Assembly: GCA_902806575.1 (NCBI GenBank)
Contig: CADCXD010000006.1
Coordinates: 496,001 to 560,000 of the forward strand
Reading direction: 5' to 3'
DNA: 64,000 nt
Source: Jackrogersella multiformis
Lineage: Eukaryota; Ascomycota; Sordariomycetes; Xylariales; Hypoxylaceae
Below are positions 23,901-38,192 of this stretch, in pieces. The notes beneath the pieces are model-generated. The model saw nothing but the letters and a program-made list of their open reading frames with translations. It had not been told where the DNA came from and did no database searches. The position numbers and the translations under genes are program-made. Every line of letters starts with the position of its first letter. Position 1 is the first letter of the stretch.

Positions 23901-26900
23901 ACGTAGCAGCTCATGGCTTCTAGACGGAGATGAGTGCGATATACTTAGACCAAGAAGGTTAAGGTGGCTCGTCTATTGCCAAGACCATGACTAGATCTTC
24001 GGCCCTGGACCTGAGGACGGCTTGCAGCGATGGCAAGGGCTAGACAACGACAGTTGATCAGTAATGTCGGACCCAGGAGCACCTACACCAAAGCAGAGAC
24101 TACATCGTCTATCTTGAAAGACGTATTCGAATAATTATCGAGCCCCCTCGGTGTTTTTGAGACTCCCGGTAGCGGCCGGAAGGCTACACTGTGAGCAGAT
24201 AATTGTGTAGTGCTCTTGAGCACTGAGCACAGTTTGGCTTTTGCTGTTCAAGTTCGGAGTATGCGCGATGTAACGACGGCTCGCGGAAGTTGTACCCTTG
24301 ACATCGATGGGATCAACTCAACGGGCCCCTGACTCCCTGTCTGCAACCTCCCTAGTACTATGTAGTACACTAGTGCAGTACCGTGCAACCCTGGCGTGCG
24401 GAGGTATAAGAGATGTGTGCTATTACTACCTGAGTATATATCCAAATGGGTCTGGAGGTGAATGGTAGTTAGCGTCGGAGATAAGCATGGAAAAGGGTAA
24501 GGCGTCGTTGGCTAGTTCGCTCATCTTCTACTCTGTACTTCGTTACATACCTACAAAGCTTCCTCGACTGCTTTAGAAGCTAGCTACCTAAGGTATGAGG
24601 GAGACAAATAAAAGCTGTGGCATTATCTCACGACGAGGACGAAGGACCTAAGAGTCTATAGCGGGGATGACAAGAGGAATTCTCATGACTAATCCTCCGA
24701 GTTTTGGGGTATCCTGCATTTTGACAGCCCTCAAGTCTTAAGCCTTCTCGAGTTCGTGAGGGGAAAAACGTGGTATCCGGGTGAGAGTCCGTGTAAGTGG
24801 ACAAGGGGGGGGGGCGCGCGGGTGAACTGCATTTTGATGGACGACTTAATTACATAGTTGATGTCACCTGCCGATCAGCTTCTTACCCCATCTGAATTTC
24901 CTCAATGGCTACCTACCTAGGTAGCTAAAGTTAACGACTCATAGTATGTTGTATCTACTGCTAGTAACTGACGGAGCAATGTCAGAAGTGGCACGACTTG
25001 ATGTTGCTCATCTCGCTTCTAATAGTAGCAAATAAGACTATCGAGCTAGGTGATTAGTAAATTTAGTGATCATACTCTTGGATAGGAGTATTTACTAGGG
25101 TTAGGTAAACCGGCCGAGTATCTTGTTGCACGGTTACAATGTGTCGAAATACTATCCCAGCGAGCAGTCTACCTAGGTAGATAGGCAACATATCTCTCTG
25201 GGGTAGAGATACGAAGCAAGTGTTCGAAGTAAGTGTATGAAGTACAGCTAGGTAGACAACGTAAATATTATCAACTAGGTCTTTATGTGTTAACTTAGTG
25301 TAGAAGCATAGCCTCGACCGTATGTACTTGTCTTAGATGTACTCCAGTCTCCCGCTTCCAAGATTCCATCCCGTCGTTGCAGTGTCTATCAACTGCGTTG
25401 ACTCAGTTGACAGCGAGATGGGCCTTGCTTTGTCGGAAGATTAATGAACTCGCTACCCGAAAGCTGTTTGCGAAGGTCGAACTTCGCTGTACTCCACATG
25501 CATTCAATTTTACCCCCATAGTCCGTATCAAGGAAAGGCCATCATTTGCCATTGCCGTTTTGGGACTGATGGTGTGCTCATTCTGCAAGCCCCCCTCCCC
25601 TATGCGTCTTTCAAGTTGCAACCCAAGTCATCCGCGCCGACTGCGGGCAGGCTTGCATATGTATGTCGCTCTGAAAATAGCTCCCGTTGGTGCTGAAGCG
25701 AGATGTCATTTAATACAGCGCTTACCTGGTCCAATCTGGATGCCAAGTCTTGAGCAATATACATAGTACAGCTCGTTCAAAGTCGCGCACGACGTCGAGG
25801 AGCCAAGAGGGCCAAGCAGTCTCGGTGTGATAAGGCATGGAGGCGGACTGCATATTCCGCGTGCTTGCTTGTTTGCTTGCTAACTATGGTGGTGTTCGTC
25901 GACAGCGTCATCTGTTCATATCTGACCCTTAGGTATTTTCTTACATAGTACTAATAGTATGTTTTCGAACTTACCTTCTAAGAGAACTACGGCCTTGGTT
26001 CCCCGGCTAGCTTGAAGAACGGCGCGACTGGATTCGGCCGCTACGAATCTCGGAGAATATCTTTCGGAGGCTAGGGCCGAGAAAATATCCACATCAGTTC
26101 CTCAGGCCTGTCAAAACGTGTCGATACTCTCTACATACTACGTAAAGCTGGGTATACACTACATAACCTGGTGTATAGAAACCGAGGTATGCACTAATAG
26201 TACGTACAAATAGGGTGGCTAGTGTAGCTACGTACCTCATAGTATGTAGCAGGCAGCTGGCAGGTAAGCAGCAAGCATGGATTAGGTATGGCTCCGCGTG
26301 GATGAACGGACGACAGGGTATAACGACAGGGTATGCTCTGAAGAACTCCACGTTTCAACGGTTATCTGTAACATCGAGAGGCAAATCGTGCAATAGCGGC
26401 CTCGGGTCCAAAATACAACGGTTCGAGTACATCAGAATCGACGACAGAAGCCTCCGCTACCAACGTGGAGATTTTAATATTATAAGCTCGCTTCTTTGAG
26501 GATGATTATACGAGAACATGTGGTTGAGATGTGGCAATGCCTGAAATTTTCAAGGAGTCTGATCAGCAATAGGGTCGAATCGCCACCAAACTATTGACTT
26601 GGCTTTAACCTTGCTTGAACATCTTTTAATCATAAATACATACACGAAGGCGAGTTGTCTGCGTATCGATGTGTGTAATAAGACTTGGCGCAACTTCAAC
26701 CTTGTATAAGGGGAGAAAATTGATGTTAAAAGAATTTGCGGTGATCTTCAAAAGATATCATCACCATAAGCGAAAGAAGCTATATCATGCTCGTCTTATA
26801 GCCGTTTTCTCCATACGAAGATTTATTTAATAAGTCCAATGTCATAGCGTACATACTTCAAATTTGTTTCACTCGGGAGAACCCGCTGTTTTTGAACCTG

Positions 26901-29176
26901 GGAATATGAAACCAAGGACACTAGGCAACATACGCCTAGCACATAAGCCGGACGATCTCCAGGGCCTTGGGTACAGGCTTTCTGGAAAGATGCGGGTTAG
27001 AAGATAATGAAATTTACCGAATAATAATAAGTATTGTCGGGTACAAAGCCCGGAACATGGGGTTTAATAGCCTGCACCTGTGGCTTAGGTCTTGCTATTA
27101 ATTCAGGGTTTACGGTTTATATAAGTGAAATAGTACAGTAGATCATAGAACCTAAGAAATGAAGTCGACGATGAAACGGAGGCTCTTCTTACCATAATAG
27201 CTTACTTAATATATATCTTCAAGATCGTTGACGATGACGCCAAGTGTACAGAAAATAATCACATGGATTATTTCGAGTTGCAGGAACAAGGGTTGTATTT
27301 ACATGATGATAAAATAGATACTAGATCCATTGGCATGAATTAGAGTAGGAGTAGTTAATAGTTCATTCTAAACTAGGTACCTAGCAATATTGAATGGATG
27401 CTACCCGTAAAAATAGAAGAGGCGCAGTAGATAACCCCGACAGCGTCCAGCGACCTGGCTGGCGATGTGTACCTACCCTTGACCGCCCATCGTGGTAGGT
27501 ATTCATGGCCACCGTTAGTTATATTAGCTTCAATGGGACACTACTGTACAAAAGAACACAATAATATGGCCTAGACCTTCCGATGGAGCTTACAAGGAAC
27601 TACAGACAGTAAGCAACTTGATGAAATGCGTTCGTTGAGGGCTGTAGTGTAATGTAGAATCATCAGTCTGTCGTGGCGTATTTTGTCAAGAAACAGCACA
27701 TAGTAGTTAAACATGGCCCATCATGCCTACAACCAGCCACACCTTTTCTTACAAAGCTGCAGGAGACATGACAACGAAACTAAGTTCTGCAAAAAGAACG
27801 AATACGCCGCAAAGGCAGGCTGGCGGAGACGCCGTAGCAATGTCTACCTAATACTGGACTCGTGCACCTAGTGTAGTTACCTTAATTATTCTTGTATCTC
27901 TCACTGTACTATGTACTGGACGCATTCCGAATAGTTTGCAAGTCTGGTTCCGCCCCTTGCGGGGGTTAGGTAGTTAGCTTGGCTAGCTTTGAAGATATCT
28001 CAACCCCCCTGGGCTATATTATAACATTATCGACACGAGCATAGCACACCCTGTATTATAGTCACTCAACTATTGGTTTCTAGATCTAATGATAAATAGC
28101 GGATCTATATTGGCCTGTTTGCACGAGGCTATAGCTGGACCCCATGTCATTATGCTCTGATTTAAGGTCTGCAAATACGTACCTACTCAAGACTGCAATG
28201 CACTTTGTATCACACTCAAGTATATTCTGGGTTGGCAAACAAAGATGTCGTAGCCGTAACTCTCTAGCGAGCCTAAACAAAAGCACATATGGATATCACG
28301 GCATGTTGTAAAGGGGAGCATATGATAGTTACTCTTACTAGAAACAGTCACTCGGAGTTAGAATCGCGACCGTTGGAGCAACATTCATATATTTAACGCC
28401 AAGTTCGTAGTAATGGAAGTCACATAGCAGAATTAAAGCTTAGGATAGCATTGCAGTGATGCCTTCATGTCTATTTTACTTTACTCTAACAATTAAGTCG
28501 GATTCTTGAGGAGGGTGCTCATCGTAAGGGTTTGTCGTAATACCAAGAGTCTCCAGGGGCGAATCCATTAACCCCTCGACATGCGTAAAGTGCAGTGGTA
28601 GTAGAAAACAAAGGGGAATTCGACTAGCGTAGGGGGAATAGGGGAAAACCAATGACGCAAAATAGCCTCCATTTGGGTATCTTTCAGAGAAGTGCTTTTG
28701 AAATCCCGTGTTGCCATACAAACTCAGAAGGATGAACCGGAGGAAATACGACAGTGTCAAATACCCTCACCATGCATCAATTTCCCTGAAAACCGAAAAA
28801 CAAGACAAGAGTACCAGTTCCACGTACGTACGCACGTACATACACACACACACCAACGCCTGCCTGCCTGCCTGCCCTTTGATTTGGAAATTTCCAATTC
28901 GATGCAATATTCCGTGCGATGCGTGTGATGAATGTTTTCAAAAAAAAAACGAACGAAAAATCGACTGGACGGCTGTGTAAGTGAAAAGAAATATGCTGCC
29001 ATATGGTGCCAACATGAGAATTTGCAAAAAGGTATTATTCTAAACCGTAAATTTGCCGCCCATGTCGAAAAGGGGTATTGAAAGTTGCTAGTAGTATCCA
29101 ATAAACCTGTGAAATGATATTACTATTCGTACTCTTATTCGTACTCTCTCGGATAAATAGGTAGCCAAGGCTGTCT
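20954..29176. other. 8.2-kb gene-poor region
   Basis: I find no supportable protein gene, tRNA or transposon. Open frames of up to 129 codons (for example 23420-23809 minus and 25377-25766 plus) lack domain signatures, good start context and intron signals. The first ~2 kb (21.5-22.7 kb) is AT-rich. Scattered TACCTAGGTA elements occur (for example 21235, 21605, 24908 and 25170). A run of ten G followed by CGCGCGGG sits at about 24805-24822. CA and TGCC microsatellites lie at 28830-28877. Highly diverged relics could be present unseen. Confidence 0.5.
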
Positions 29177-30923
29177 CTAGTGGTCTTGCTGGGCCTTATT
29201 CACCATATGGCCAAGGTGATGGTCGTAAGAATCCGGACCGCCAATAGAGTATGACCCGTTCATACCCTCGGATGGCATCGTCGCCGTCAACGGTGTTCCT
29301 AAACCGTGCTCTCGCAGACTACCATGGTCGTAGGCATTCTGCATACTTTGGTATGGCCCTTGATTAGTGTAAGGAGAGTGGTGAGTCTGATGTGTGTTCG
29401 AGGTAGGGGGAGCCGTAGTATACATATTCGGACCCACTGGCGATGCGGTTCCTGAGGGCGGCGCGCCGTTAAGCGAGCCGTGAGATCGAGGTGACACATT
29501 ATGTATCGGTGAAGTCATCGCGGACTGAGGATGTGTAGGAATCGGAGCGAGATTTAAGGGTGGGTTGTTTCCGGTATTAGAACCGCCTGTGAAGATGAAG
29601 GGATGCGAGGAGCCCTGCGCATTCGGATTTCCGAACTGAATCGGCGAATGGTTGATCGACGACTGTCGCTCGTAAGGGTGGTTCCCCTGTGCCAGTGATG
29701 AGAAGTGGGTGTCTATACGGCCGGTCGGAGGAGGCATCGACACCGTCGTAGCCGAGCTTGGAGGTCCCGAAGTTACAGATCCGAGAGATAGCTGCTGAGA
29801 TGTGTATGCCGGACCCGTGGGAGTACCATAAGAGCCCCAACGCATTTCTGCACCTCCTTCCTGCGTAGGAGTTCCAGGGTTGATCGAAGAATATTCTGTT
29901 CGGTGTCTCTTCGCTACGGGTTCGTCTCCGTAATCGTGATAGGAACGATCGTCGATTTGCGGCATCCCACCATTCTGCGCAGCGTTTCCCTGCCTGTGAC
30001 CCGTTTGCTTATCCATATCCGCCATGCGCAGGTTCTTCTTCTTGTTGGCTATCTGCCGCGAATCCTTACGCAATCGAAGGCGAACCCCCTGATCACTGAA
30101 CGATCGCGTAAGGAATGTTGACTCTGCCATGCCTGGAAAGGCTCTCCCTGCATGGACCTTAAAGGGGTCACTCGTCACCGAACATATCGTTATCCAGAAT
30201 TCTCCCTCTTCAAGGTTATCCATTGTCATTTGCAACAGATCGAACCGTATTACGTATTCCCCTTCACTCTTGATAGTAAGATCACCAAACACAAAGAACG
30301 CACCCTCCTTATTGGTTGGATCCTTCAGTCGGTGTAGCGACGACACTGTTGTCCCTGCCATCATATTTGCTGGTGGCGTGGACTGACCGTTCGGGCCCGG
30401 AGGATGCGCATATTCTAGATACGCAACGGCTATAAGATATGGACCTGTTGTATGTTTAGCCATCAGATTAGATATTTTTGTGCGAGATAGCTACTCACTT
30501 TGCCGGTACACGCCGTCTGGATCTTCGTCGCTTGGGACATGTAACTGCAAGATCGGAGGCGGATCGACTGGTTTTCGATCTGTTCAAGTAAGTATTATGC
30601 CGAAAAGGCTAAGGGGGGAACAGTGCAATACCTTTGTCCTTGCCATTAGCGGCTTTAGCCATAGTAGGCTGTTGTAGAACCTCTAAACGATAACTTTCAG
30701 GACTACGGGAAGTTAGTAAGTACTACATACAAAGCTTCGAAAACACTTATGCATAATGCAACCAGTTCACTTACCGCTGAGGTTGTGAGACACTTTGTTG
30801 TGGATGTGGTTGATGGTGAACTTGAGGTCCCGACAGAGGTGGCATTGCTGGGCTCATTGCTGGCATGTAGCCGCCAGGTCCATGGCCGACCCAATGGCCG
30901 CTTGGATGAGTATGAAACGCCAT
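29177..30923 (-). CDS. vosA: Velvet-domain developmental regulator, VosA-like
   Basis: Velvet proteins are fungal DNA-binding regulators that couple sporulation and secondary metabolism; VosA acts in spore viability. Four exons, 30923-30775, 30702-30632, 30579-30499 and 30444-29177, splice in phase (introns of 72, 52 and 54 nt) to 522 residues. The velvet domain spans about residues 54-230: YRLEVLQQP, then KDKDRKPVDPPPILQLHV, SPYLIAVAYLEYA, GTTVSSLHRLKD, FFVFGDLTIKSEG and FPGMAESTFLTRSFSDQG. K71, K73, R75 and K76 match the KxKxRK DNA-contact residues described for Aspergillus VosA, which is why I prefer VosA over VelB, VelC or VeA. The tail is long and rich in Gly, Ser, Pro, His and Asn, with a basic AKRHR patch that may be a nuclear signal. 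A small upstream exon (ATG at 31005, MTTS, donor GTAAGT) is possible but not needed. The exact subfamily is less certain than the velvet assignment. Confidence 0.85.
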
Positions 30924-31296
30924 CTCTGATATAAGTACCTAGGTAGTTGGATGTAAGTCAAGAGTGGACCTTGTGATTATAGAAGATACTTACAGAAGTC
31001 GTCATGCGTTATTTCATGCGCAATCGGCAAGGCACTCTTGAGACAGTTGTAGATTATTCAAACAGAATCGTAAAATCCAAACCTAGATCTTTTTTCACCG
31101 GTTAGAAGGGGTAGAGCAGTTTAAAAAGGGTTTTGACTAGTACAATGTTAAGGGGTGCGTGGTGCGTGATGATTGGTCTTTGCAGATCAACACCAAGATC
31201 TACCAGAGATCTTATGAAATAGCTTTAATCAAACAAAATAGCAACATATTGCATTTCCACAACGGTTTATTTTGATGCAGTTAAAGGGGGCGTGTA

Positions 31297-31352
31297 AAAA
31301 AAAGTTGGAGGTGTAGGGGGAAAAGGAGATGAAGGGTGAGGAAAGAGACTAA
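31297..31352 (-). promoter_or_regulatory. Pyrimidine-rich tract upstream of the velvet gene
   Basis: On the velvet gene's coding strand this is a C/T-rich run about 370 bp upstream of the start codon, like the tracts before the YTH and transporter genes. It is a probable promoter element, by position and composition only. Confidence 0.3.
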
Positions 31353-33253
31353 CTTTGACACGTCGTGGCCCTCCTATCTGAATACAATCCTCCGTCTCCT
31401 ATACCAGCACTGAAGCCTAGGTAGTAGGGCAATATTCCTTCCTCCTAGATAAAACTCTCGGAACTCTGAAGTTCTCAACGTAATTGTGGTGCGTCCGATA
31501 AATAGGTAGTGAGAGGCTGATAGTCTCACATTCAAGGCAAACCACCAAGCCAGCTTTCATGCAAGACGTAATCAGTGGAGAATAGGTCGATGAGTTCGTA
31601 ATTCCAAGCAGAATCCGCGCAAGTATAGGAGCACTTTTACAAAGCAATTCATGCAAAGTTCCCTATTATCTTCTTTTCTTGCATGCGTATGAACCCTCTC
31701 TTCTTTTCACAGGCCTAGTAACTTCTCCCTGGCACTGAGGCCTCCGTAGAATCTACGCTCTTTTGGCTGACCGTAAACAGCTATTACACAATAGCAATTC
31801 TACTATGGAGACTTGGTTAGTGGATAAGGTCCTTTTCCCTTTAGAATCCTCGTCACAAACCAAACTCAGGTCAAAAAGGTCGCCTCGCCCACCCCCAAAA
31901 AGGAAGGCTCTCCCGCTTCGACTTCGCAATATGCGACAATGACGTATCTTTAACCGCAGATGTTTGTAAGCAGGCGCATGACTGGGTAGATGAACTGAAA
32001 ACTTGATGCTCCCGTCGGGCTAGTCTCGATTCCAACGCTCTACTGTCGAACTCCGTTTGGATATGGGACCGCGGTTACTGCCGATAACTGTGCGAGTTAG
32101 AACTAGGCGCAAGGCTCTGATCTGTCTCGTCCGTGTAGTCAAGCAAGAGGAGCGGTATCCGGCGGCTAAGAGGGAAGTCCGGGCTATGCGGCGAGAGCAA
32201 GTGGGTGAACGTTACGGTTCGAAACGTCCTTTTGTTTTGCAGTTCTCTACTCGACTTGGATGGCGATGCCGAGTAACCTAGTCACTCTAATAATCGCTTT
32301 CCTGATGTCTAGCCAGGGTATTAGTGTACAAGGTCTCGCGATCTCGCAATCACACGACAATGATCTCCTATGCCCTCTCTTGAATTCAAGCCCAAAGACT
32401 AGACGCCACCGAAAGGCTTAGGAGTGCGCTCTGAAAACCGTGGTTTATCAAGAGGGACGGTCCAGGTTGCCCTATTCTGATGATCCGGAATGGAAACCGG
32501 TATCTTGGTTCGCGGGCTTGGAACTTGGGAGAATAGCCTTGCTGTTGCTCGGGCCGCCTTTAGATAGGATCGGGAATCCGTCGTAGCCTAAGGTCGCTCC
32601 GGCTGGTAAGATGCTCGCCTAAGGTTATATGGACGAATTGAGTTTTGTCGTATGTATGATGGTATAGTCCCGAAGCTCTACAGGTCGTAAGAGGAGGTCC
32701 AACCTAGGAAGATGAGAGAGAAAAGGCGAGAAATCTGGTAAGGTGGGCGAGAGCTTCGTGGGGGTCTTTCCGCTTTCCGGGATCTTCCAGCAACATCGAT
32801 AGGCCAGTCGTGCGAAGGGGAAGTGTAGACTGTCTCTACTATAACCGGGTTTTCTGAAGGTTATCGACAAAACCAGTAGAAATTCGATAGTGAAGACAGC
32901 ACGACTTCCTCGTCGTGATTGTTCAGAAGGTGATTCTGGAACTAGTCATGTATTTGGGTGGATGGATTTACGATGTGGAGAAGAGTGACTACGGTATAGC
33001 ATATTACCAACGGAAAGGCATAAGCTAGGCAATATGTACCGGACCAAGTACCCATGGGCACAGTAGATATTCAAGTAGGCTTCGAAGGCAAACGATAGTG
33101 GTGTGATCTGGCCAATAACTGCACAAAGCTCCAAAGAAAAAAAATATGCCAACATTAAGCACTGTGATTGTACGGGGAATGACGATGGTGGGACCAAGGT
33201 CTGTAGGGATCAACCGGTAAGTACTCGACCCTCGAGGGTTATGTAGTAGACTC

Positions 33254-33318
33254 TAAGAGGATACCATAAGAGGATACCATAAGAGGATACCCTAAGAAGA
33301 TACCCTAAGAAGATACCC
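33254..33318. repeat. 13-bp minisatellite, five copies
   Basis: Five adjacent units: TAAGAGGATACCA twice, TAAGAGGATACCC once, and TAAGAAGATACCC twice. The order of point changes along the array suggests stepwise duplication. It is non-coding. Confidence 0.95.
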
Positions 33319-36300
33319 TTGAGGGATGTATACGAAGCTCGCCCATTTTGTACCGTGAGTTCATGATTGGTATGGTAAACCACCTAGCTCCGCCTTGGCT
33401 ATTGGTACACCATACCAGAGGAGCTATCTCTGCTGACGAACCATGCTCGATTGTATAAAAAGTAGACATACTTCCTCAAGCAGGGGTTAGCTGCAGGAGG
33501 AATACTTCGCAGCGAGGTACAACAAGTCTGCATGGGGCGTTGTCAACCGCTGTCAACGATCATAGTAGAGAGTGGCAGGGGTGGCACCGCTTCAAGCTTT
33601 TCTATCCGCACAAATACTTATGTATTGTACATGGTATTGTACATGGGCTGCCTAGGTGGCTCACCTGTCCGTGCTGTGCATCTAAAAGGGCGAGGACTCG
33701 ATGCTGGCACTCCCGCAACCACCGCACTAAGAGCTACACTAGACTGTCGAACGCGGAACCCTGACGCGCCTGCGCGCTTCCCTATCCCCACGTGTAATAA
33801 TGACTTCAATATAATATATCTAATCTCAAAGCAAGGTTCTCCTTGAAGCACTAGCAAGGAGGAGTATAAAAAAGACTGTGGACATGGTCATATTAATCGA
33901 GGCTCACTCGAGCTTAGTCGTTAATATTACTGCGGTCTCGACGAGATTTCGAACCGGCATGGAGGAAATAACACAGTGTGTAGTCGGCCCAGCTCGAACC
34001 CTGGTCTGCTACAGGTATGTAAAAGGCGATTCCTCCAGATACCCAGGTACAAAAAGAGAAAGAAGAAAGAAGAAAAAACACTGCCCAGGTGCTGCACACG
34101 CGCATACCATTTGCAGTAGTGGGCGATGAGACTGCGTAGGCGACTCGGCGACAGAGGTAATTACAATACACTACAGACAGGACAGACTCCTTCTAGAGCC
34201 GAACAGTAAGTGCAGATATGCGCGAAAGAACTACGCCCCCTCGCATGCGAAGTGGAGGGACGTGTACGGTGAAGACGAGTTGCTCCACTATCTATCAAAA
34301 ATGTGTAATCCCCGGGCTATGCCAAGTATGGTACATCAATTGCATCGTCCCTCTCAAAGTAGCTTCGAGGAGGGTCGATGCCACCTAGTAATTAACGCCG
34401 TAGAAGTATAGGTACGACTCCCAAGACCCCATATACTGAAAAGATCTACCACGACAAGTCTTCCGGGACAACGACTGAGTGGCCTGCCGGTAGAAGGACT
34501 CGTGTTAAATTAGCCCAACAATTTTCTTCTCCCCGTCCCTTTTCGATAATCCTGGAGACCGCTGCCGAAAGTGACATTCCCGCACGGTTGGTCATTAATT
34601 AGGTGTGGGCAATATTCAATGTTGATATATACCCTTAGGTAGGTATGTAATGTAGTCAGGTAGTGTAGAGTTATCCCGTCCGTTACATTTGGGTGTGGCC
34701 ATGGAAGATCTGAATATTCGCCGAATCAGCTTAGTACCCGGTCAGCACCATGTACATACATACATACATACCTACCTAGCCTAGTAGAAAGAAAGATATC
34801 CGCGGCGTAATAAACTAAGTAAGAAACGCAAAGGTCAGCTAACGGGCCTGCCGCTAAACCTGACCAGGCCAGGCCAGGCTGTCTCTTTTCTTAATTCGAG
34901 ATCGGACGGAATCCCCAGCCGGGACTGGGCCGGCCGTGTTTCAGAAGCTTCTATGGCCCATGTCAAGAATGCGCATCGAAAGAAGTCATCAAACGCTAAG
35001 ATGGGTAGGGTGATCAGGTCCTCATACCTACCTAGGTACCTAGTGTATGTAAGTAGCCTCAACGTCGACCGCGGTACCTAGCCATAGTGTATATCTTTGC
35101 CTACCTACCTACCTAGCCTATCTACTCTAATGTTAACAACTTCCTGCTGTGTAGCACGTTAAAACCTTTGGGTTGGTCGATGTCGTGCTGCAAGACCCCC
35201 AAAGACATCCAACATGGTTCAGGGTTCAATTCTGTACACTACACTACTATGTATGTACCGAAGGAATAAAGGGGTAGCCGTTCATGTGGCGAAGCAATTG
35301 GGTTCCTGAATCCTCAAGACCTGGTACCATAGCTATTTGACGGGCCAAGGAGTCGCCGTAAGTGAACGGCGGCCAGATCCCTAATCAAGATGCGAACGCC
35401 CACCCCTTTCAATTTCTTCGAAGGAAAGATTAGAAGTGGGAGTACCTACATGGTAATGAAAGCCGAATATAGATTTGATGCAGCCTTTGACCCGATCTAC
35501 TTTTATTTATTATGGTGCAAGAGCTGAGGATTCTCTAAGATTGTAAATCTAAGACATACCTAATAATACAACTGCTATTTACAGCTGCTTGGCTATGGGT
35601 ACCGTACCCCTGTCCCTTATTATCGCAATTTATATATATATTTTCGAAGAAGAATAAAATAAAATAAAATAAAAGAAGAATCATACCGAATACGATAATG
35701 CCACGATGGTTTAGGTATTACGGCTTCTCGCCAGGTATCGCATACATAATGAAGTAGACCGCTAATGATATAATATGATATTGAATTATATGCAGTGGTA
35801 CATTGAGCACGCCGTGTTCATTGAAACCGGCCCACGTGAGAATGTCAGTACTCTAGTGTTGGCGATTGCCGGAGAGGATTTCCCACATATCGCTTTAGGA
35901 CACGGCCAATGCCGATTGATTACCTACCTCTTAGTAGGTGTCTACGAAGTACCTAGTGTAAGAAACAATATAAACACCTGGATTAGGAAAAGGCCGTGGA
36001 TAAGACTGGACTCGAGGCGAACCAAGCAACACAGCTGATGGGGTAAGAAAACGTCGTCTAGATCTTGGTCGGCGATTTTCTTTTAGCCCTGTACGTAAGT
36101 GTACCACAGAACTTCAGCTCGGCGTTGCCATGATGCCATGGGGATGGGACGAACGAGAAGAATATGGTTTCTTTTTAACCCATCTCCAGGGTCTTCTAGG
36201 AATCTACCTAGGTAGATAGGTAGGGTTCTTAGGATTCTCTTCTGTAACAACGTCCAAGTTAGAGATTTGACGCGATGCGAACCCAGCATTAATGCCACGG

Positions 36301-38164
36301 GTAGCAACATGACAATCCAACATGGCAGCATGGGTACATGGGATGAGGAAGTTCAAGCTTAACTCTGCAGTTCGTGGCCGCCAAGGCATGGGCCTGCGCA
36401 GTGCATACATAGAGATGCATCGCGCGTAGCCTTTCGGATAGCCACAACGTGTGAGGGCCAGCTGTCAAAAGCAGCATCTGGCATCTCCAACTTGTCACGT
36501 TCTCGACCCTGCATTGCACATACCACTGCGTGCCGTATGTAGGTATGTAGGTAGGTAGGTAGGTAAGAGGTAGCCTACGTATCGGTAGCCCACGATGGTC
36601 ACACTGATCTTGTCGGAAAGACGGAGATCAGGCCGGGGTTCTGAAGCCCCAGACGAAGAAATTGTTTAACGCATATGGTTGACCTTGCTAGTACCGTTGG
36701 TATGCTCATCACCTTGAAGCAGATCATGATGGATTTTTGGTGATGCTGCTGCTGCTACTGCTGATGATGCTGATCATGATGCTGATGACGACGACGGCAA
36801 TGGTAAAAGATGATGCGATATATTTATTGACGGGTTTTAATAGTCTTGTGTCATACAATATAATTAGGTATGTACATTACTCGGGGCCACTGGACCATCT
36901 TTTTGCGCGATGGAACGCAACCAAGACCAGGTCTACTGTACCTACTACCTACCAACATGGTACTAATATAGTACCAAGGTAATAGGCATAATTAGGTATT
37001 CGATAGGGCTTTTGACACTTGTCTCGCTTATGCCGTTCGTCTGGCTTCATGCAGGAATGGGCCCTTTGGCGTGCATATGTATGCAGACACAGGGTTTAGT
37101 CGGAACATTGCAGATGAGGGCCTACCAGTGGGGTGTATTCCGGGCTCGGTGTGGTGGATGGCAGCTTGACTGCAATAATTGTTCAAATTCGTTAGATAGT
37201 TCCGCTTATTAGGCACTCCGGTCTTTTATTGGTTGGCTGGCTGGTTAGTCACCTATTAAGTAGTTTGAAGTTACGATGATAAAATGATGCCGTTGGTGGT
37301 AAAGGTCATGTAAGTGCCGGAAGAGGGTGTATGGCGTTATAAGACATTTTCAATACCTACCTAGGTACCTATGTAGGTATTAGCTACCTGCCATACATAG
37401 TAGCATTGCTTTGGTGTCTAGCTAAAACGGGCAATACTACCTAGGTAGGTAAATACCTAGTTTGGATGGATCTATGTACCTCACCGGATATAATAGGAGT
37501 CGACAGTAGTGGCTTGGAGTGGGGGATCTGCCTCGCTGTGAGGCTTGACGGGGGGTCTTTATACACCACTTACGGACCTCATGTAAGCCACTGCAAATTC
37601 CTGGGAGCCTAAGGTTTCCATGGGATTATCAACCTCTTCCCTCTACGCTAGTGAGGTAGTGTCCATTATATACCTAGGTACGATACGGTATCGACATTCT
37701 AACCCAAAGAGCCCTATGGCAGCTCTGCAGTGATCACATTAGGTACGCGAGGATTTGTTCCGGTCATCCAACATACTCGCAAAACGTTGCAGCATTCTGC
37801 TATTAATCAATAATATTTCAACAAGTATGGATGTACCCTATTATCATCCTTGCCTTCCAGGTATAATATCATCTAAACTCGGATCTCGAGACTTCTTTAA
37901 TACCTACCTACCTAGGACCTAACCTAGGTACGTTCGACATATGCGCCCCCTTGGCAACTCGGAGCTGTTAACCAGATTATCAAGACTCACGGTTCGGTTT
38001 AGATCCCCATCCGCTTTCAAGATTTGACACCCGCGATCTGGGGTTAGGTTGTTGAGGTGAGATGGCAGCCCAAAGTTGAGGTGATAATGGTCACATAAGG
38101 CTATCTACACTACACTAATACATATTATTATCAAGACTTACCATATATGACTTAGGACGGGATG

Positions 38165-38192
38165 ACACACACACATACACACACACACACTT
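38165..38192. repeat. CA-dinucleotide microsatellite
   Basis: An almost uninterrupted ACACAC run with one T interruption, in non-coding DNA. Confidence 0.85.

Noticed and set aside
24800..24825. G10 run followed by CGCGCGGG as a possible G-quadruplex or assembly artefact
   Set aside because: A single G run cannot be shown to form a quadruplex from this context, and nothing else supports an artefact.
25377..25766. 129-codon frame in the gene-poor block
   Set aside because: No family signature, and no splice or promoter signals around it. A frame this long is expected by chance in 8 kb.
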